Positions 1 to 6,012 of a stretch of 9,885 bases of DNA are shown here, piece by piece. This DNA comes from Burkholderiaceae bacterium (GTDB taxonomy: Bacteria; Pseudomonadota; Gammaproteobacteria; Burkholderiales; Burkholderiaceae_C), in the NCBI GenBank assembly GCA_025458585.1, contig JALOSD010000046.1, positions 1 to 9,885 on the forward strand, in the 5' to 3' direction. The position numbers and the translations under genes were made by a program. Under the pieces are notes generated by a model that worked only from the letters and a program-made list of their open reading frames with translations, was not told the origin of the DNA and made no database searches. How positions within the stretch are numbered: the stretch's first letter is position 1; each line of letters begins with the position of its first letter.

Positions 1-389
1 TAGTCCTCGGCGGTCTTCTTCATCTTGCGCAGCACCTCGGCGCTGACCTGCGGCGGCGCCAGCTTCTTGCCGCGCACCTCGACCCAGGCGTCGCCGTTGT
101 CGGCGGCGACGATCTTGTAGGGCATCAGGTCGATGTCCTTCTGCACCTCCTTCTCGGTGAACTTGCGCCCGATCAGGCGCTTGACCGCGAACAGCGTGTT
201 CTTCGGGTTCGTCACCGCCTGGCGCTTGGCACTGGCGCCGACGAGGATCTCACCGTCCTCCTGGTAGGCGACGATCGACGGTGTCGTGCGCGCGCCTTCG
301 CTGTTCTCGATCACCTTGGGCGTGTTGCCCTCCATGATCGCGACGCACGAGTTCGTCGTGCCGAGGTCGATGCCGATGATCTTTCCCAT
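1..389 (-). CDS. dnaK: Chaperone protein DnaK (Hsp70), N-terminal part
   Basis: This is the first 129 codons of the cytosolic ATP-dependent chaperone Hsp70; the rest lies beyond the left edge. The protein begins MGKIIGIDLGTTNSCVAIME, which contains the phosphate-1 loop of the Hsp70/actin ATPase fold at about residues 4-18. It continues with other conserved nucleotide-binding-domain segments (RTTPSIVAY, GASAKRQAVTNP, FAVKRLIGRKF). The ATG at 387-389 is preceded by AGGAG eight bases upstream, a good Shine-Dalgarno that fixes the start. It lies 100 bases downstream of grpE on the same strand, the usual grpE-dnaK arrangement in proteobacteria, where GrpE drives ADP release from DnaK. A sigma-32-like element at 429-456 may give it its own heat-shock promoter besides read-through from grpE. 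The family assignment is certain; only the C-terminal part is unseen. Confidence 0.97.
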   Translation of the reverse strand, partial: MGKIIGIDLGTTNSCVAIMEGNTPKVIENSEGARTTPSIVAYQEDGEILVGASAKRQAVTNPKNTLFAVKRLIGRKFTEKEVQKDIDLMPYKIVAADNGDAWVEVRGKKLAPPQVSAEVLRKMKKTAED

Positions 390-428
390 GTCGTTGGACT
401 CCTGGATGCGGAATTCGGATGGTTCAAC

Positions 429-456
429 AGTGGTGGCAAGGCGACGCGCTTTCAAG
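429..456 (-). promoter_or_regulatory. Possible sigma-32 promoter upstream of dnaK
   Basis: On the minus strand CTTGAAA (450-456) is followed by 13 bases and then CCACCACT (429-436). The -35 half matches the sigma-32 consensus perfectly, but the -10 half matches CCCCATNT only partly. Spacing and the flanking base pattern (CTTGAAAGC) are the same as in the stronger element in front of grpE. Transcription would start near 422, about 33 bases before dnaK. The -35 match and spacing are direct observations; promoter function is inferred. Confidence 0.4.
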
Positions 457-460
457 CCCG

Positions 461-487
461 CGCCGGCGGGCGGCGGCGTCGCCGGCG
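461..487. repeat. GC-rich inverted repeat after grpE
   Basis: CGCCGGCG occurs at 461-468 and again at 480-487. The octamer is self-complementary, so the copies can pair across an 11-base loop. It sits just past the grpE stop and before the dnaK promoter candidate. There is no T-run, so it is at best a weak attenuator or an mRNA 3'-end stabiliser. In such GC-rich DNA it may be chance. Confidence 0.3.
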
Positions 488-489
488 GC

Positions 490-1020
490 TCACGGCGCGC
501 CGGCGACCGTGACGAGCGCCGGGCGCAGGACGCGGTCGTTGATGAGGTATCCCTTCTGCAGCACGGCGACGACGGTGTTCGCCTCCTGCGCCGCCGGCAC
601 GACGCTGATCGCCTGGTGCTGGTGGGGGTCGAACTTCGTGCCCGCCGGCGGGTTCACCTCGACCACCTTGTGGCGCTCGAGCGCCTGCGCGAGCTGGCGC
701 AGCGTCGCGTGCACGCCCTCGAGCATCTGCTCGGGCGTCGCCTTCGGGGTCGCGATCGCCGCCTCGAGGCTGTCGCGCACCGGCAGCAGGCCCTCGGCGA
801 ACGACTCGACGGCGTACTTGCGCGCCTTCGCCATCTCCTCCTCGGCTCGGCGGCGCACGTTCTCGGCCTCGGCCTTCGCACGCAGGTAGGCGTCGGCCAT
901 CTCGGCGTGCTTCGCCTCGAGTTCGGCAAGCCGCTGCTCGGCGCTCGCGGCGCCGGTGCCGGCGGCCGGCTCGGTGGCGGGGGTGGGACTGTCGGAGGCG
1001 GGCGCGTCGTGGGGCTGCAT
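490..1020 (-). CDS. grpE: Nucleotide exchange factor GrpE
   Basis: GrpE is the cytosolic cochaperone that releases ADP from DnaK. The 176-residue product has a low-complexity Ala/Pro-rich N-terminus (1-26), then a long charged helix that would form the dimeric coiled coil (about 27-75, rich in E, A, K, R). A four-helix segment follows (KYAVESFAEGLLPVRDSLE), and the C-terminal beta-wing carries the family signature (FDPHQHQAISVVP, KGYLINDRVLRPALVTV, about 130-173). The reading frame can be extended to an ATG at 1084-1086. That ATG lies between the -35 and -10 boxes of the sigma-32 promoter and so upstream of the expected transcript start. I therefore chose the ATG at 1018-1020. This start has no clear Shine-Dalgarno. 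The gene sits downstream of hslR and upstream of dnaK on the same strand. Length is normal for the family. Confidence 0.95.
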   Translation of the reverse strand: MQPHDAPASDSPTPATEPAAGTGAASAEQRLAELEAKHAEMADAYLRAKAEAENVRRRAEEEMAKARKYAVESFAEGLLPVRDSLEAAIATPKATPEQMLEGVHATLRQLAQALERHKVVEVNPPAGTKFDPHQHQAISVVPAAQEANTVVAVLQKGYLINDRVLRPALVTVAGAP

Positions 1021-1039
1021 CGTGTCGGTCGGGTCTGGT

Positions 1040-1068
1040 GCGTGGCCGCCCGTCAGCGACGGGCACGC
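1040..1068 (-). promoter_or_regulatory. Stem-loop at the 5' end of the grpE leader
   Basis: A perfect 7-bp stem is formed by 1048-1054 and 1058-1064 with a 3-base loop. Four further pairs (1040-1043 with 1065-1068) can close it after a 4-base bulge. The expected sigma-32 transcript start falls at about 1066-1068, so the hairpin would begin at or within a base or two of the mRNA 5' end. It lies 27 bases upstream of the grpE ATG. It could protect the mRNA from 5'-end decay or influence translation. The pairing is directly visible; any role is inferred. Confidence 0.4.
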
Positions 1069-1073
1069 CGCGG

Positions 1074-1101
1074 AGATGGGGCTCATGCCCCGGCTTTCAA
1101 G
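1074..1101 (-). promoter_or_regulatory. Sigma-32 (RpoH) heat-shock promoter of grpE
   Basis: On the minus strand the -35 box CTTGAAA (1095-1101) is followed by a 13-base spacer and the -10 box CCCCATCT (1074-1081). This matches the known sigma-32 consensus CTTGAAA-N(11-16)-CCCCATNT at every defined base. It lies 21 bases downstream of the hslR stop and about 46 bases of leader upstream of the chosen grpE start. It should drive grpE, and by read-through dnaK, during heat shock. Confidence 0.88.
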
Positions 1102-1122
1102 AGGGTCTCGTGCCGCGGGGGC

Positions 1123-1569
1123 TCAGGAGTCGTCGAGCGACACGCTCCAGCGCTGCCAGTCGGGGGTCCGCGCGCGCTCGAGTTCGCGCCGCTCGCGCTT
1201 GGTCGGCCGGCCGTGTGCGAGGCCGAGCGCCGGCTCGACGCCCTGGCGGCGCTGCTCGGCCGCGCGCTCGCGCGCGGCGATGCTCTGCGGGGTCTCTTCG
1301 TAAAGCGCCTGCGCGAGCGGCGCCGGCCCGCGTACCGCGCTCAGCGCGCGCACGACGACTTCGCGCTGCAGCAGCCCCTGGCGCAGCGCGACGCGGTCGC
1401 CGGGGCGCAACTCGCGCGCCGCCTTGGCCGGCTGGCCGTTGACCTGCACCCGCCCCTTGCCGATCTCCTCGACGGCGAGGCTGCGCGTCTTGTAGAAGCG
1501 CGCGGCCCACAGCCACTTGTCGAGGCGCACGCGGTTGTCGTCGTCGGGGGGCGGATGGCGGTCGGTCAT
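1123..1569 (-). CDS. hslR: Heat-shock protein 15, S4-domain RNA-binding protein
   Basis: Hsp15 binds stalled 50S subunits that carry a peptidyl-tRNA and helps recycle them after heat shock. The 148-residue protein has an S4 RNA-binding domain at about residues 13-75, beginning VRLDKWLWAARFYKTRSLA and containing the GKVQVNG-like turn (GKGRVQVNGQPAK) and a basic groove. A basic, helical C-terminal tail follows (RPTKRERRELERARTPDWQRW), as in E. coli Hsp15 (133 residues). The frame stays open far upstream, to about 3549, only because stops are rare. The ATG at 1567-1569 is chosen because similarity begins just after it and tctC reads the other way from 1741. There is no good Shine-Dalgarno. A GACAAT box eight bases upstream suggests a leaderless transcript. 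No sigma-32 box was found in front of it. Confidence 0.92.
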   Translation of the reverse strand: MTDRHPPPDDDNRVRLDKWLWAARFYKTRSLAVEEIGKGRVQVNGQPAKAARELRPGDRVALRQGLLQREVVVRALSAVRGPAPLAQALYEETPQSIAARERAAEQRRQGVEPALGLAHGRPTKRERRELERARTPDWQRWSVSLDDS

Positions 1570-1577
1570 CGCGCCTG

Positions 1578-1583
1578 ATTGTC
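1578..1583 (-). promoter_or_regulatory. Start-proximal -10-like GACAAT box of hslR
   Basis: GACAAT on the minus strand, inside CGACAATC, ends eight bases before the hslR ATG. The same box occurs at the same distance before hemH (5945-5950). If it is a -10 element, transcription would begin at or one to two bases before the ATG, giving a leaderless mRNA. This would fit the lack of a ribosome binding site. No convincing -35 box was seen. Confidence 0.4.
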
Positions 1584-1605
1584 GACGATCGGCGCCGCCG
1601 GCCGT

Positions 1606-1645
1606 GCCCGTGTGGCGTTGGCGCGCCCCGTCGGCCCACACGGGC
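1606..1645. repeat. 10-bp perfect inverted repeat in the hslR/tctC divergent region
   Basis: GCCCGTGTGG at 1606-1615 is exactly complementary to CCACACGGGC at 1636-1645, with 20 bases between them. It lies in the 171-base region between the divergent genes hslR and tctC, about 96 bases before the tctC start. A bipartite operator for a regulator of the transporter is one possibility. A hairpin in a tctC leader is another. No regulator gene is present in the window to match it. Confidence 0.4.
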
Positions 1646-1666
1646 TCGGTGTTTGTCCTAGGTCGC

Positions 1667-1685
1667 GGCGCCGCCAGGCGGCGCC
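1667..1685. repeat. 19-base palindrome upstream of tctC
   Basis: The nine bases GGCGCCGCC (1667-1675) and GGCGGCGCC (1677-1685) form a perfect inverted repeat around one central A, ending 55 bases before the tctC ATG. It could be an operator or a compact hairpin in the tctC leader. The GC-only composition makes a chance origin possible. Confidence 0.35.
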
Positions 1686-1728
1686 CGTCTGCGCGACCAT
1701 TCGGGCCTTGCGATTCGATCCGACACGA

Positions 1729-1734
1729 AGGAGA
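1729..1734 (+). promoter_or_regulatory. Ribosome binding site of tctC
   Basis: AAGGAG lies six bases before the ATG at 1741. It is the strongest Shine-Dalgarno among the complete genes of the window and fixes the tctC start against in-frame upstream starts. Confidence 0.75.
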
Positions 1735-1740
1735 CCCCCG

Positions 1741-2700
1741 ATGCGCCGCGACACGTTCCTCCGCTTCCTCGCCGGCCTCGCCGCCGCCGGTGCCTTGCCG
1801 GCCTGGGCGCAGGCCGGCGTCAACCTGAAGATGATGATTCCGGCCAACCCCGGCGGCGGCTGGGACACGACCGGCCGCGCGCTCGGCAAGGCGATGCAGG
1901 ACGCCGGCGTCGCCGCCAGCGTGACCTACGAGAACAAGGGCGGCGCTGCCGGCGCGATCGGCCTGGCGCAGTTCTACAACGCCAGCCGCGGCGACCCGAA
2001 CGCGCTGATGGTGATGGGCGCCGTGATGCTTGGCGGCATCATCACCGGCAAGCCGCCGGTGTCGGTGTCGCAGGTGACGCCCATCGCGCGCCTGACGACC
2101 GAGTACAACGTGTTCGTGGTCCCGGCGGGTTCGCCGCTGAAGACGATGGCGGACGTCGTCGAGCAGCTCAAGAAAGACCCCGGCAGCGTCAAGTGGGGCG
2201 GCGGCTCGCGCGGCTCGACCGAGCACATCGCGGCCGCGATGATCGCGCGCGACGTCGGCGTCGACGCGAGCAAGATCAACTACGTGCCGTTCCGCGGCGG
2301 CGGCGAGGCCACGGCGGCGATCCTCGGCGGCAACGTCACCGTCGGCGGCAGCGGCTACAGCGAGTTCGCGCAGTACATCGAGGCCGGGCGGATGATCCCG
2401 ATCGCCGTCACGTCGGAGCAGCGCCTGAAGGGCATCGCCGTGCCGACACTCAGGGAGCAGGGCATCAACGTCGCGATCGGCAACTGGCGCGGCGTCTACG
2501 GCGCCGCGGGCATCAGCGAGGCGCAGGCGAAGGCGCTGGCCGACATGATCGTCAAGGCGACGAAGTCGAAGGCCTGGGCCGAGGCGCTGGAGAAGAACGG
2601 CTGGACGCCGGCGCTGCTGACCGGCAAGGAGTTCGCCGACTTCGTCGACCGCGACTTCGCCGCGCTGCGCGCGACGATGGTCAAGGCCGGCATGGTCTGA
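1741..2700 (+). CDS. tctC: TctC-type periplasmic solute receptor of a tripartite tricarboxylate transporter
   Basis: This is the extracytoplasmic substrate-binding protein that delivers a carboxylate to the TctAB membrane pair. The 319-residue product starts with a Sec signal peptide: MRRD, a hydrophobic stretch at 5-20, then AWA-QA, with cleavage likely after residue 23. The mature part opens with the family's ligand loop (MMIPANPGGGWDTTGRALGKA, about 31-51; split here as two motifs, PANPGGGWD and TTGRALGKA). It also has a KWGGGSRGSTEH loop (about 151-162) and YVPFRGGGEATAAILGGNV (about 181-199). The PGGGWD form is typical of true TctC receptors rather than of the expanded Bug family (PGGSxD). 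It is first in the operon, 111 bases ahead of tctB. The ligand (citrate, tricarballylate or another carboxylate) cannot be told from sequence. Confidence 0.93.
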   Translation: MRRDTFLRFLAGLAAAGALPAWAQAGVNLKMMIPANPGGGWDTTGRALGKAMQDAGVAASVTYENKGGAAGAIGLAQFYNASRGDPNALMVMGAVMLGGIITGKPPVSVSQVTPIARLTTEYNVFVVPAGSPLKTMADVVEQLKKDPGSVKWGGGSRGSTEHIAAAMIARDVGVDASKINYVPFRGGGEATAAILGGNVTVGGSGYSEFAQYIEAGRMIPIAVTSEQRLKGIAVPTLREQGINVAIGNWRGVYGAAGISEAQAKALADMIVKATKSKAWAEALEKNGWTPALLTGKEFADFVDRDFAALRATMVKAGMV

Positions 2701-2811
2701 CCGCGCCGCACCGCGCCCCGACGTGGTGCCTCGCGACCCCGGGCCGAGCGGCACGCGGCAGGCGGCGCGGCGCGTCCGCTGTTGCCCACCTGCGGCGCCA
2801 AGGTCCACGCG

Positions 2812-3321
2812 ATGAACACTTCGGCCTCGACCGTCGCCCAGACGCTGATCGGCGTGGGCGTGCTGCTGCTCGCGATCGGCATCGGCGCCGGCGCGCTCGC
2901 GATTCCCGCCGAGGCGGGCTACGCGGGCGTCGGGCCGAACTTCCTGCCGTGGATCGTCGCGATCGTGCTCGCGGTATGCGGCGGCGCGCTGATCGCCGAG
3001 GCGCGCAGCGGGGGCTTTCGCGAGCGCGAGACGCCCTCGGGCGCCGAGCGCGGCGACTGGCGCGCGCTCGCCTGGGTGGCGGCCGGCATCCTCGTCAACG
3101 CCGCGTTCATCGAACGCATCGGCTTCGTCGCCGCCTGCGCGCTGTGCTATGCGCTCGCGGTGCGTGGCCTGCGCAGCGCCGAGGGGCGGCCCGCGGGCGG
3201 GGTCGTGCGAACGCTGGCCGATGCCGGCACCGGCGTCGCGATCGCGGCGCCCGTGTTCTGGCTGTTCACCAAGGTGCTCGCCGTCAACCTGCCCGGCCTG
3301 ACCGGCACCGGCTGGCTTTGA
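2812..3321 (+). CDS. tctB: TctB-family small membrane subunit
   Basis: This is the small inner-membrane subunit of the tripartite tricarboxylate transporter, 169 residues. Hydrophobic segments lie at about 10-31, 46-63, 86-120 (probably two passes) and 137-157, which fits the usual four to five helices. The family's conserved GP-F-P motif before the second helix is seen as VGPNFLPW (40-47). A charged loop (64-84) separates the halves. I chose the ATG at 2812 because AAGG lies eight bases upstream. A TTG at 2782 would add ten residues with no better signal. The 111-base gap from tctC is larger than the tctB-tctA gap; in binding-protein operons such a gap often accompanies stronger expression of the first gene. 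Sequence in this family is poorly conserved, so the call rests on the motif, the topology and the position. Confidence 0.87.
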   Translation: MNTSASTVAQTLIGVGVLLLAIGIGAGALAIPAEAGYAGVGPNFLPWIVAIVLAVCGGALIAEARSGGFRERETPSGAERGDWRALAWVAAGILVNAAFIERIGFVAACALCYALAVRGLRSAEGRPAGGVVRTLADAGTGVAIAAPVFWLFTKVLAVNLPGLTGTGWL

Positions 3322-3349
3322 TCGGACAGCGCGAGCGGCCACACCCGTG

Positions 3350-4834
3350 ATGGACCTCTGGACGCAACTGCTCGGCGGCTTCGCGACCGCCGCGACGCCG
3401 GTCAACCTGCTGTGGGCCTTCGTCGGCTGCGCGGTCGGCACCGCGATCGGCGTGCTGCCGGGCCTCGGGCCGGCCGTGACGGTGGCGATGCTGCTGCCGA
3501 TCACGGCGCAGGTCGAGCCCACGGCGTCGATGATCTTCTTCTGCGGCATCTACTACGGCGCGATGTACGGCGGCTCGACGACGTCGATCCTGCTCAACAC
3601 GCCCGGCGAGACCGGCACGATGGTCACCGCGCTCGAAGGCTTCAAGATGGCCAAGAGCGGCCGCGCCGGTGCGGCGCTGGCGACGAGCGCGATCGGCTCG
3701 TTCGTCGCCGGCACCGTCGCGACCGTGCTGGTGACGCTGTTCGCGCCCGTGGTGGCCGAGTACGCCGTCAAGCTGGGACCGCCCGAGTACTTTTGCCTGA
3801 TGCTGCTCGCGTTCACGACCGTGAGCGCCGTGCTCGGCAAGAGCCTGGTGCGCGGGCTGACGGCACTCTTCGTCGGCCTCGCGCTCGGGCTGGTGGGCAT
3901 CGACCAGATCACGGCGCAGGTGCGCTACACCGGCGGCGTCGTCGAGTTCATGGACGGCATCGAGGTCGTGCTCGTCGCGGTGGGCCTGTTCGCCGTTGGC
4001 GAGTGTCTCTACAACGCGCTGTACGAGGGCCGCAGCGTCTCGAGCCTGAACCGGATGACGAAGGTGCACATGACGCGCCGCGAGTGGCGCCGCTCGTGGC
4101 CGGCGTGGCTGCGCGGCACCGCGATCGGCTTTCCGTTCGGCACCATCCCGGCCGGCGGCTCCGAGATTCCGACCTTCCTCAGTTACGCGACCGAGCGCAA
4201 GCTCAGCGCGCACAAGGACGAGTTCGGCACCACCGGCGCGATCGAGGGCGTGGCGGGCCCCGAGGCGGCGAACAACTCGGCAGTGACGGCCACGCTCGTG
4301 CCGCTGCTCACGCTCGGCATCCCGACGTCGGTGACGGCGGCGATCCTGCTCAGCGCGCTGCAGAACTACGGCATCAACGCCGGCCCGCAACTGTTCCAGA
4401 CCTCGTCGGCGCTGGTGTGGGCGCTGATCGCGTCGCTCTACATCGGCAACGTGATGCTGCTCGTGCTGAACCTGCCGCTGGTCGGGCTGTGGGTCAAGCT
4501 GCTGAAGATCCCGAAGGCGCCGCTGTACGCGGGCATCCTGATCTTCGCGACGGTGGGCGTCTACGGCATGCGCCAGAGCGCGTTCGACCTCTACCTGATG
4601 CTCGGCTTCGGCCTGCTCGGCGTCGTGATGCGGCGCTTCGACTTCCCGACCGCGCCCGTGATCGTTGGCCTGATCCTCGGCCCGCTCGCCGAAGCGCAGC
4701 TGCGCAACGCGCTGGCGATCGGCGAGGGACGCTGGAGCATCTTCGTCGAGCGGCCGGTCTCGCTCGTGCTGCTCGTCGTCGTCGCGCTCGTGCTCGTCAC
4801 GCCGCGGCTGCTGGCGTGGCGGCGGCGGGCCTGA
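3350..4834 (+). CDS. tctA: TctA-family large membrane subunit
   Basis: This is the large inner-membrane permease of the tripartite tricarboxylate transporter, 494 residues with about 10-12 hydrophobic segments, the normal length. Conserved motifs are intact: GVLPGLGP (34-41), YYGAMYGGSTTSILLNTPG (68-86), GVAGPEAANNSA (300-311), LTLGIPTS (321-328, just before a helix) and LGPLAE (443-448). A basic loop, MTRREWRRSW (241-250), separates the two halves, and the protein ends in a short basic tail (AWRRRA). ATG at 3350 is taken as the start; a GTG directly before it (3347) is an equal alternative that adds one residue. It follows tctB by 28 bases, so the two are co-transcribed. Its stop lies inside a palindrome shared with the stop of hemH on the other strand. 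Confidence 0.96.
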   Translation: MDLWTQLLGGFATAATPVNLLWAFVGCAVGTAIGVLPGLGPAVTVAMLLPITAQVEPTASMIFFCGIYYGAMYGGSTTSILLNTPGETGTMVTALEGFKMAKSGRAGAALATSAIGSFVAGTVATVLVTLFAPVVAEYAVKLGPPEYFCLMLLAFTTVSAVLGKSLVRGLTALFVGLALGLVGIDQITAQVRYTGGVVEFMDGIEVVLVAVGLFAVGECLYNALYEGRSVSSLNRMTKVHMTRREWRRSWPAWLRGTAIGFPFGTIPAGGSEIPTFLSYATERKLSAHKDEFGTTGAIEGVAGPEAANNSAVTATLVPLLTLGIPTSVTAAILLSALQNYGINAGPQLFQTSSALVWALIASLYIGNVMLLVLNLPLVGLWVKLLKIPKAPLYAGILIFATVGVYGMRQSAFDLYLMLGFGLLGVVMRRFDFPTAPVIVGLILGPLAEAQLRNALAIGEGRWSIFVERPVSLVLLVVVALVLVTPRLLAWRRRA

Positions 4835-4848
4835 GCCAGGTGGCTCAG
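4831..4848. terminator. Palindrome across the convergent tctA and hemH stop codons
   Basis: CTGAGCCA (4831-4838) and TGGCTCAG (4841-4848) form a perfect 8-bp inverted repeat with a 2-base centre. It contains the TGA of tctA (4832-4834) and the TGA of hemH (4845-4847, opposite strand). The genes are only 10 bases apart. A compact symmetric stem between convergent genes suggests a shared bidirectional 3'-end structure. There is no T-run on either side, so it is not a standard intrinsic terminator. Confidence 0.45.
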
Positions 4849-5936
4849 TCGGTCGCCCCCATCGCCAGCGCCCGCTCGCGCTGCGCCTGCAGCGCGGCCT
4901 CGTCGGGCGGCACCGTCGTGGTCCAGCCCTGCATGTGACGGATCGCGAGCGCCGACAGCGCCGCGATCCACTCGTGCTGGTCGTTGAGGCAGGGCAGGTA
5001 GTGGAACTCGCGTCCGCCCGCGGCGAGGAATGCGCCCTTGGCCTCCATCGCGATCTCCTCGAGCGTCTCGAGGCAGTCGGCGACGAAGCCCGGGCACAGC
5101 ACGTCGACGCGCTTGACCCCCTGCGCCGCGAGCTCGCGCAGCGTGGGCTCGGTGTACGGCTCGAGCCAGCGCGCCTTGCCGAAGCGGCTCTGGAACGTCA
5201 CGACGAGCTCGTCCTCGGGCAGGCCGAGGCGCTCGCGCAGCAGCCGCGCCGTCTTGTGGCACTCGCAGTGGTAGGGGTCGCCGAGCATCAGCGAGCGGTG
5301 CGGCACGCCGTGGAAGCTCAGCAGCAGGCGATCGCCGCGGCCGTGCGACTGCCAGTGGTCGGTCACGCGGCGCGCGAGCGCGTCGATGTAGCCGGCGTCG
5401 TCGTGGAAGCGGTTGACGAAGCGCATCTCGGGCAACTGGCGCGTGCGCCGTGCCCACTCGCCCACGGCGTCGATGACGCTGGCCGTCGTCGCCGACGCGT
5501 ACTGCGGGTACAGCGGCACCACGAGCACGCGCGTGACGCCTTCGGCCTTCAGCGCGTCGAGCACGCGGCCGACCGACGGCTCGCCGTAGCGCATCGCGTG
5601 GCGCACGAGCACGCGGTGGCCGCGCTCGCCGAGGTAGCCGGCGAGCAGCTTGGACTGCTTTTCGGTCCACACCGCCAGCGGCGAGCCCTCGGGCGTCCAG
5701 ATCGTCGCGTACTTGGCCGCCGACTTCGCCGGCCGCACGCGCAGGATCACGCCGTGCAGGATCAGCCACCACCAGGGGTTCGGGATCTCGACCACGCGGG
5801 GATCGCCGAGAAACTGCCTCAGGTAGTTGCGCAGCGCGGCCGCCGTCGGCGCTGCAGGCGTGCCCAGGGCCACGAGCAGCACGGCGGTGCGCGGCGGCTG
5901 GCCGTGGTGATAGGAGGGTTCGGTGGAGAACGACAT
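4845..5936 (-). CDS. hemH: Ferrochelatase
   Basis: HemH inserts Fe2+ into protoporphyrin IX, the final step of heme synthesis, at the cytoplasmic membrane face. The 363-residue protein matches the proteobacterial length. Seen in order: the N-terminal VLLVALGTPAAPTAAALRNYL (14 of these, VLLVALGTPAAPTA, form the start motif; 19-32), FLGDPRVVEIP (42-52), VPLYPQYASATTASV (140-154), the catalytic histidine motif LSFHGVPHRS (206-215, His209), CHKTA (226-230) and the metal-site acidic motif CPGFVADCLETLEE (281-294). The ATG at 5934-5936 is used. It lacks a Shine-Dalgarno but has GACAAT eight bases upstream. It faces tctA tail to tail and lies 76 bases downstream of the hybrid kinase, so it may also receive read-through from that operon. 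In many Burkholderiales hemH lies near hslR-grpE-dnaK; here the tct operon separates them. Confidence 0.97.
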   Translation of the reverse strand: MSFSTEPSYHHGQPPRTAVLLVALGTPAAPTAAALRNYLRQFLGDPRVVEIPNPWWWLILHGVILRVRPAKSAAKYATIWTPEGSPLAVWTEKQSKLLAGYLGERGHRVLVRHAMRYGEPSVGRVLDALKAEGVTRVLVVPLYPQYASATTASVIDAVGEWARRTRQLPEMRFVNRFHDDAGYIDALARRVTDHWQSHGRGDRLLLSFHGVPHRSLMLGDPYHCECHKTARLLRERLGLPEDELVVTFQSRFGKARWLEPYTEPTLRELAAQGVKRVDVLCPGFVADCLETLEEIAMEAKGAFLAAGGREFHYLPCLNDQHEWIAALSALAIRHMQGWTTTVPPDEAALQAQRERALAMGATD

Positions 5937-5944
5937 CGGCGCGG

Positions 5945-5950
5945 ATTGTC
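5945..5950 (-). promoter_or_regulatory. Start-proximal -10-like GACAAT box of hemH
   Basis: GACAAT on the minus strand, within CGACAATC, ends eight bases before the hemH ATG, exactly as at hslR. It lies in the 76-base gap after the hybrid kinase. It would give hemH its own nearly leaderless transcript. No clear -35 box accompanies it. Confidence 0.4.
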
Positions 5951-5970
5951 GGCGAAGCCCGGTGCGCCTC

Positions 5971-5994
5971 CCGGCCGCGCGCGCAGAAGGCCGG
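5971..5994. repeat. Short inverted repeat between the kinase and hemH
   Basis: CCGGCC (5971-5976) and GGCCGG (5989-5994) can form a 6-bp stem over a 12-base loop, just after the kinase stop. There is no T-run. It might slow read-through into hemH, but it is weak and may be chance. Confidence 0.2.
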
Positions 5995-6012
5995 CGCGTC
6001 GCTCGGGGTGCG

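Noticed and set aside
390..428. Possible RNA thermometer masking the dnaK ribosome binding site.
   Set aside because: Only a 4-base GTTG/CAAC pairing flanks the region, and the AGGAG itself finds no convincing partner.
390..1101. Looked for a CIRCE element (HrcA operator, TTAGCACTC-N9-GAGTGCTAA) at grpE and dnaK.
   Set aside because: No such inverted repeat is present. Heat control here seems to rest on sigma-32.
2701..2811. Possible stem between 2701-2709 and 2762-2770 in the tctC-tctB gap.
   Set aside because: A 9-base match made only of G and C over a 52-base loop is expected by chance at this composition, and no T-run follows it.
1123..3549. An 808-codon open frame on the minus strand running from within tctA through tctB and tctC into hslR.
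   Set aside because: Only the last 148 codons resemble a protein (Hsp15). The rest is low-complexity Arg/Ala/Gly-rich sequence antisense to clear transporter genes, an effect of rare stops in GC-rich DNA.
3412..4938. Long plus-strand open frame overlapping tctA, 508 codons.
   Set aside because: Arg/Ala/His-rich frame-shifted shadow of tctA, with no signal peptide, motif or ribosome binding site.
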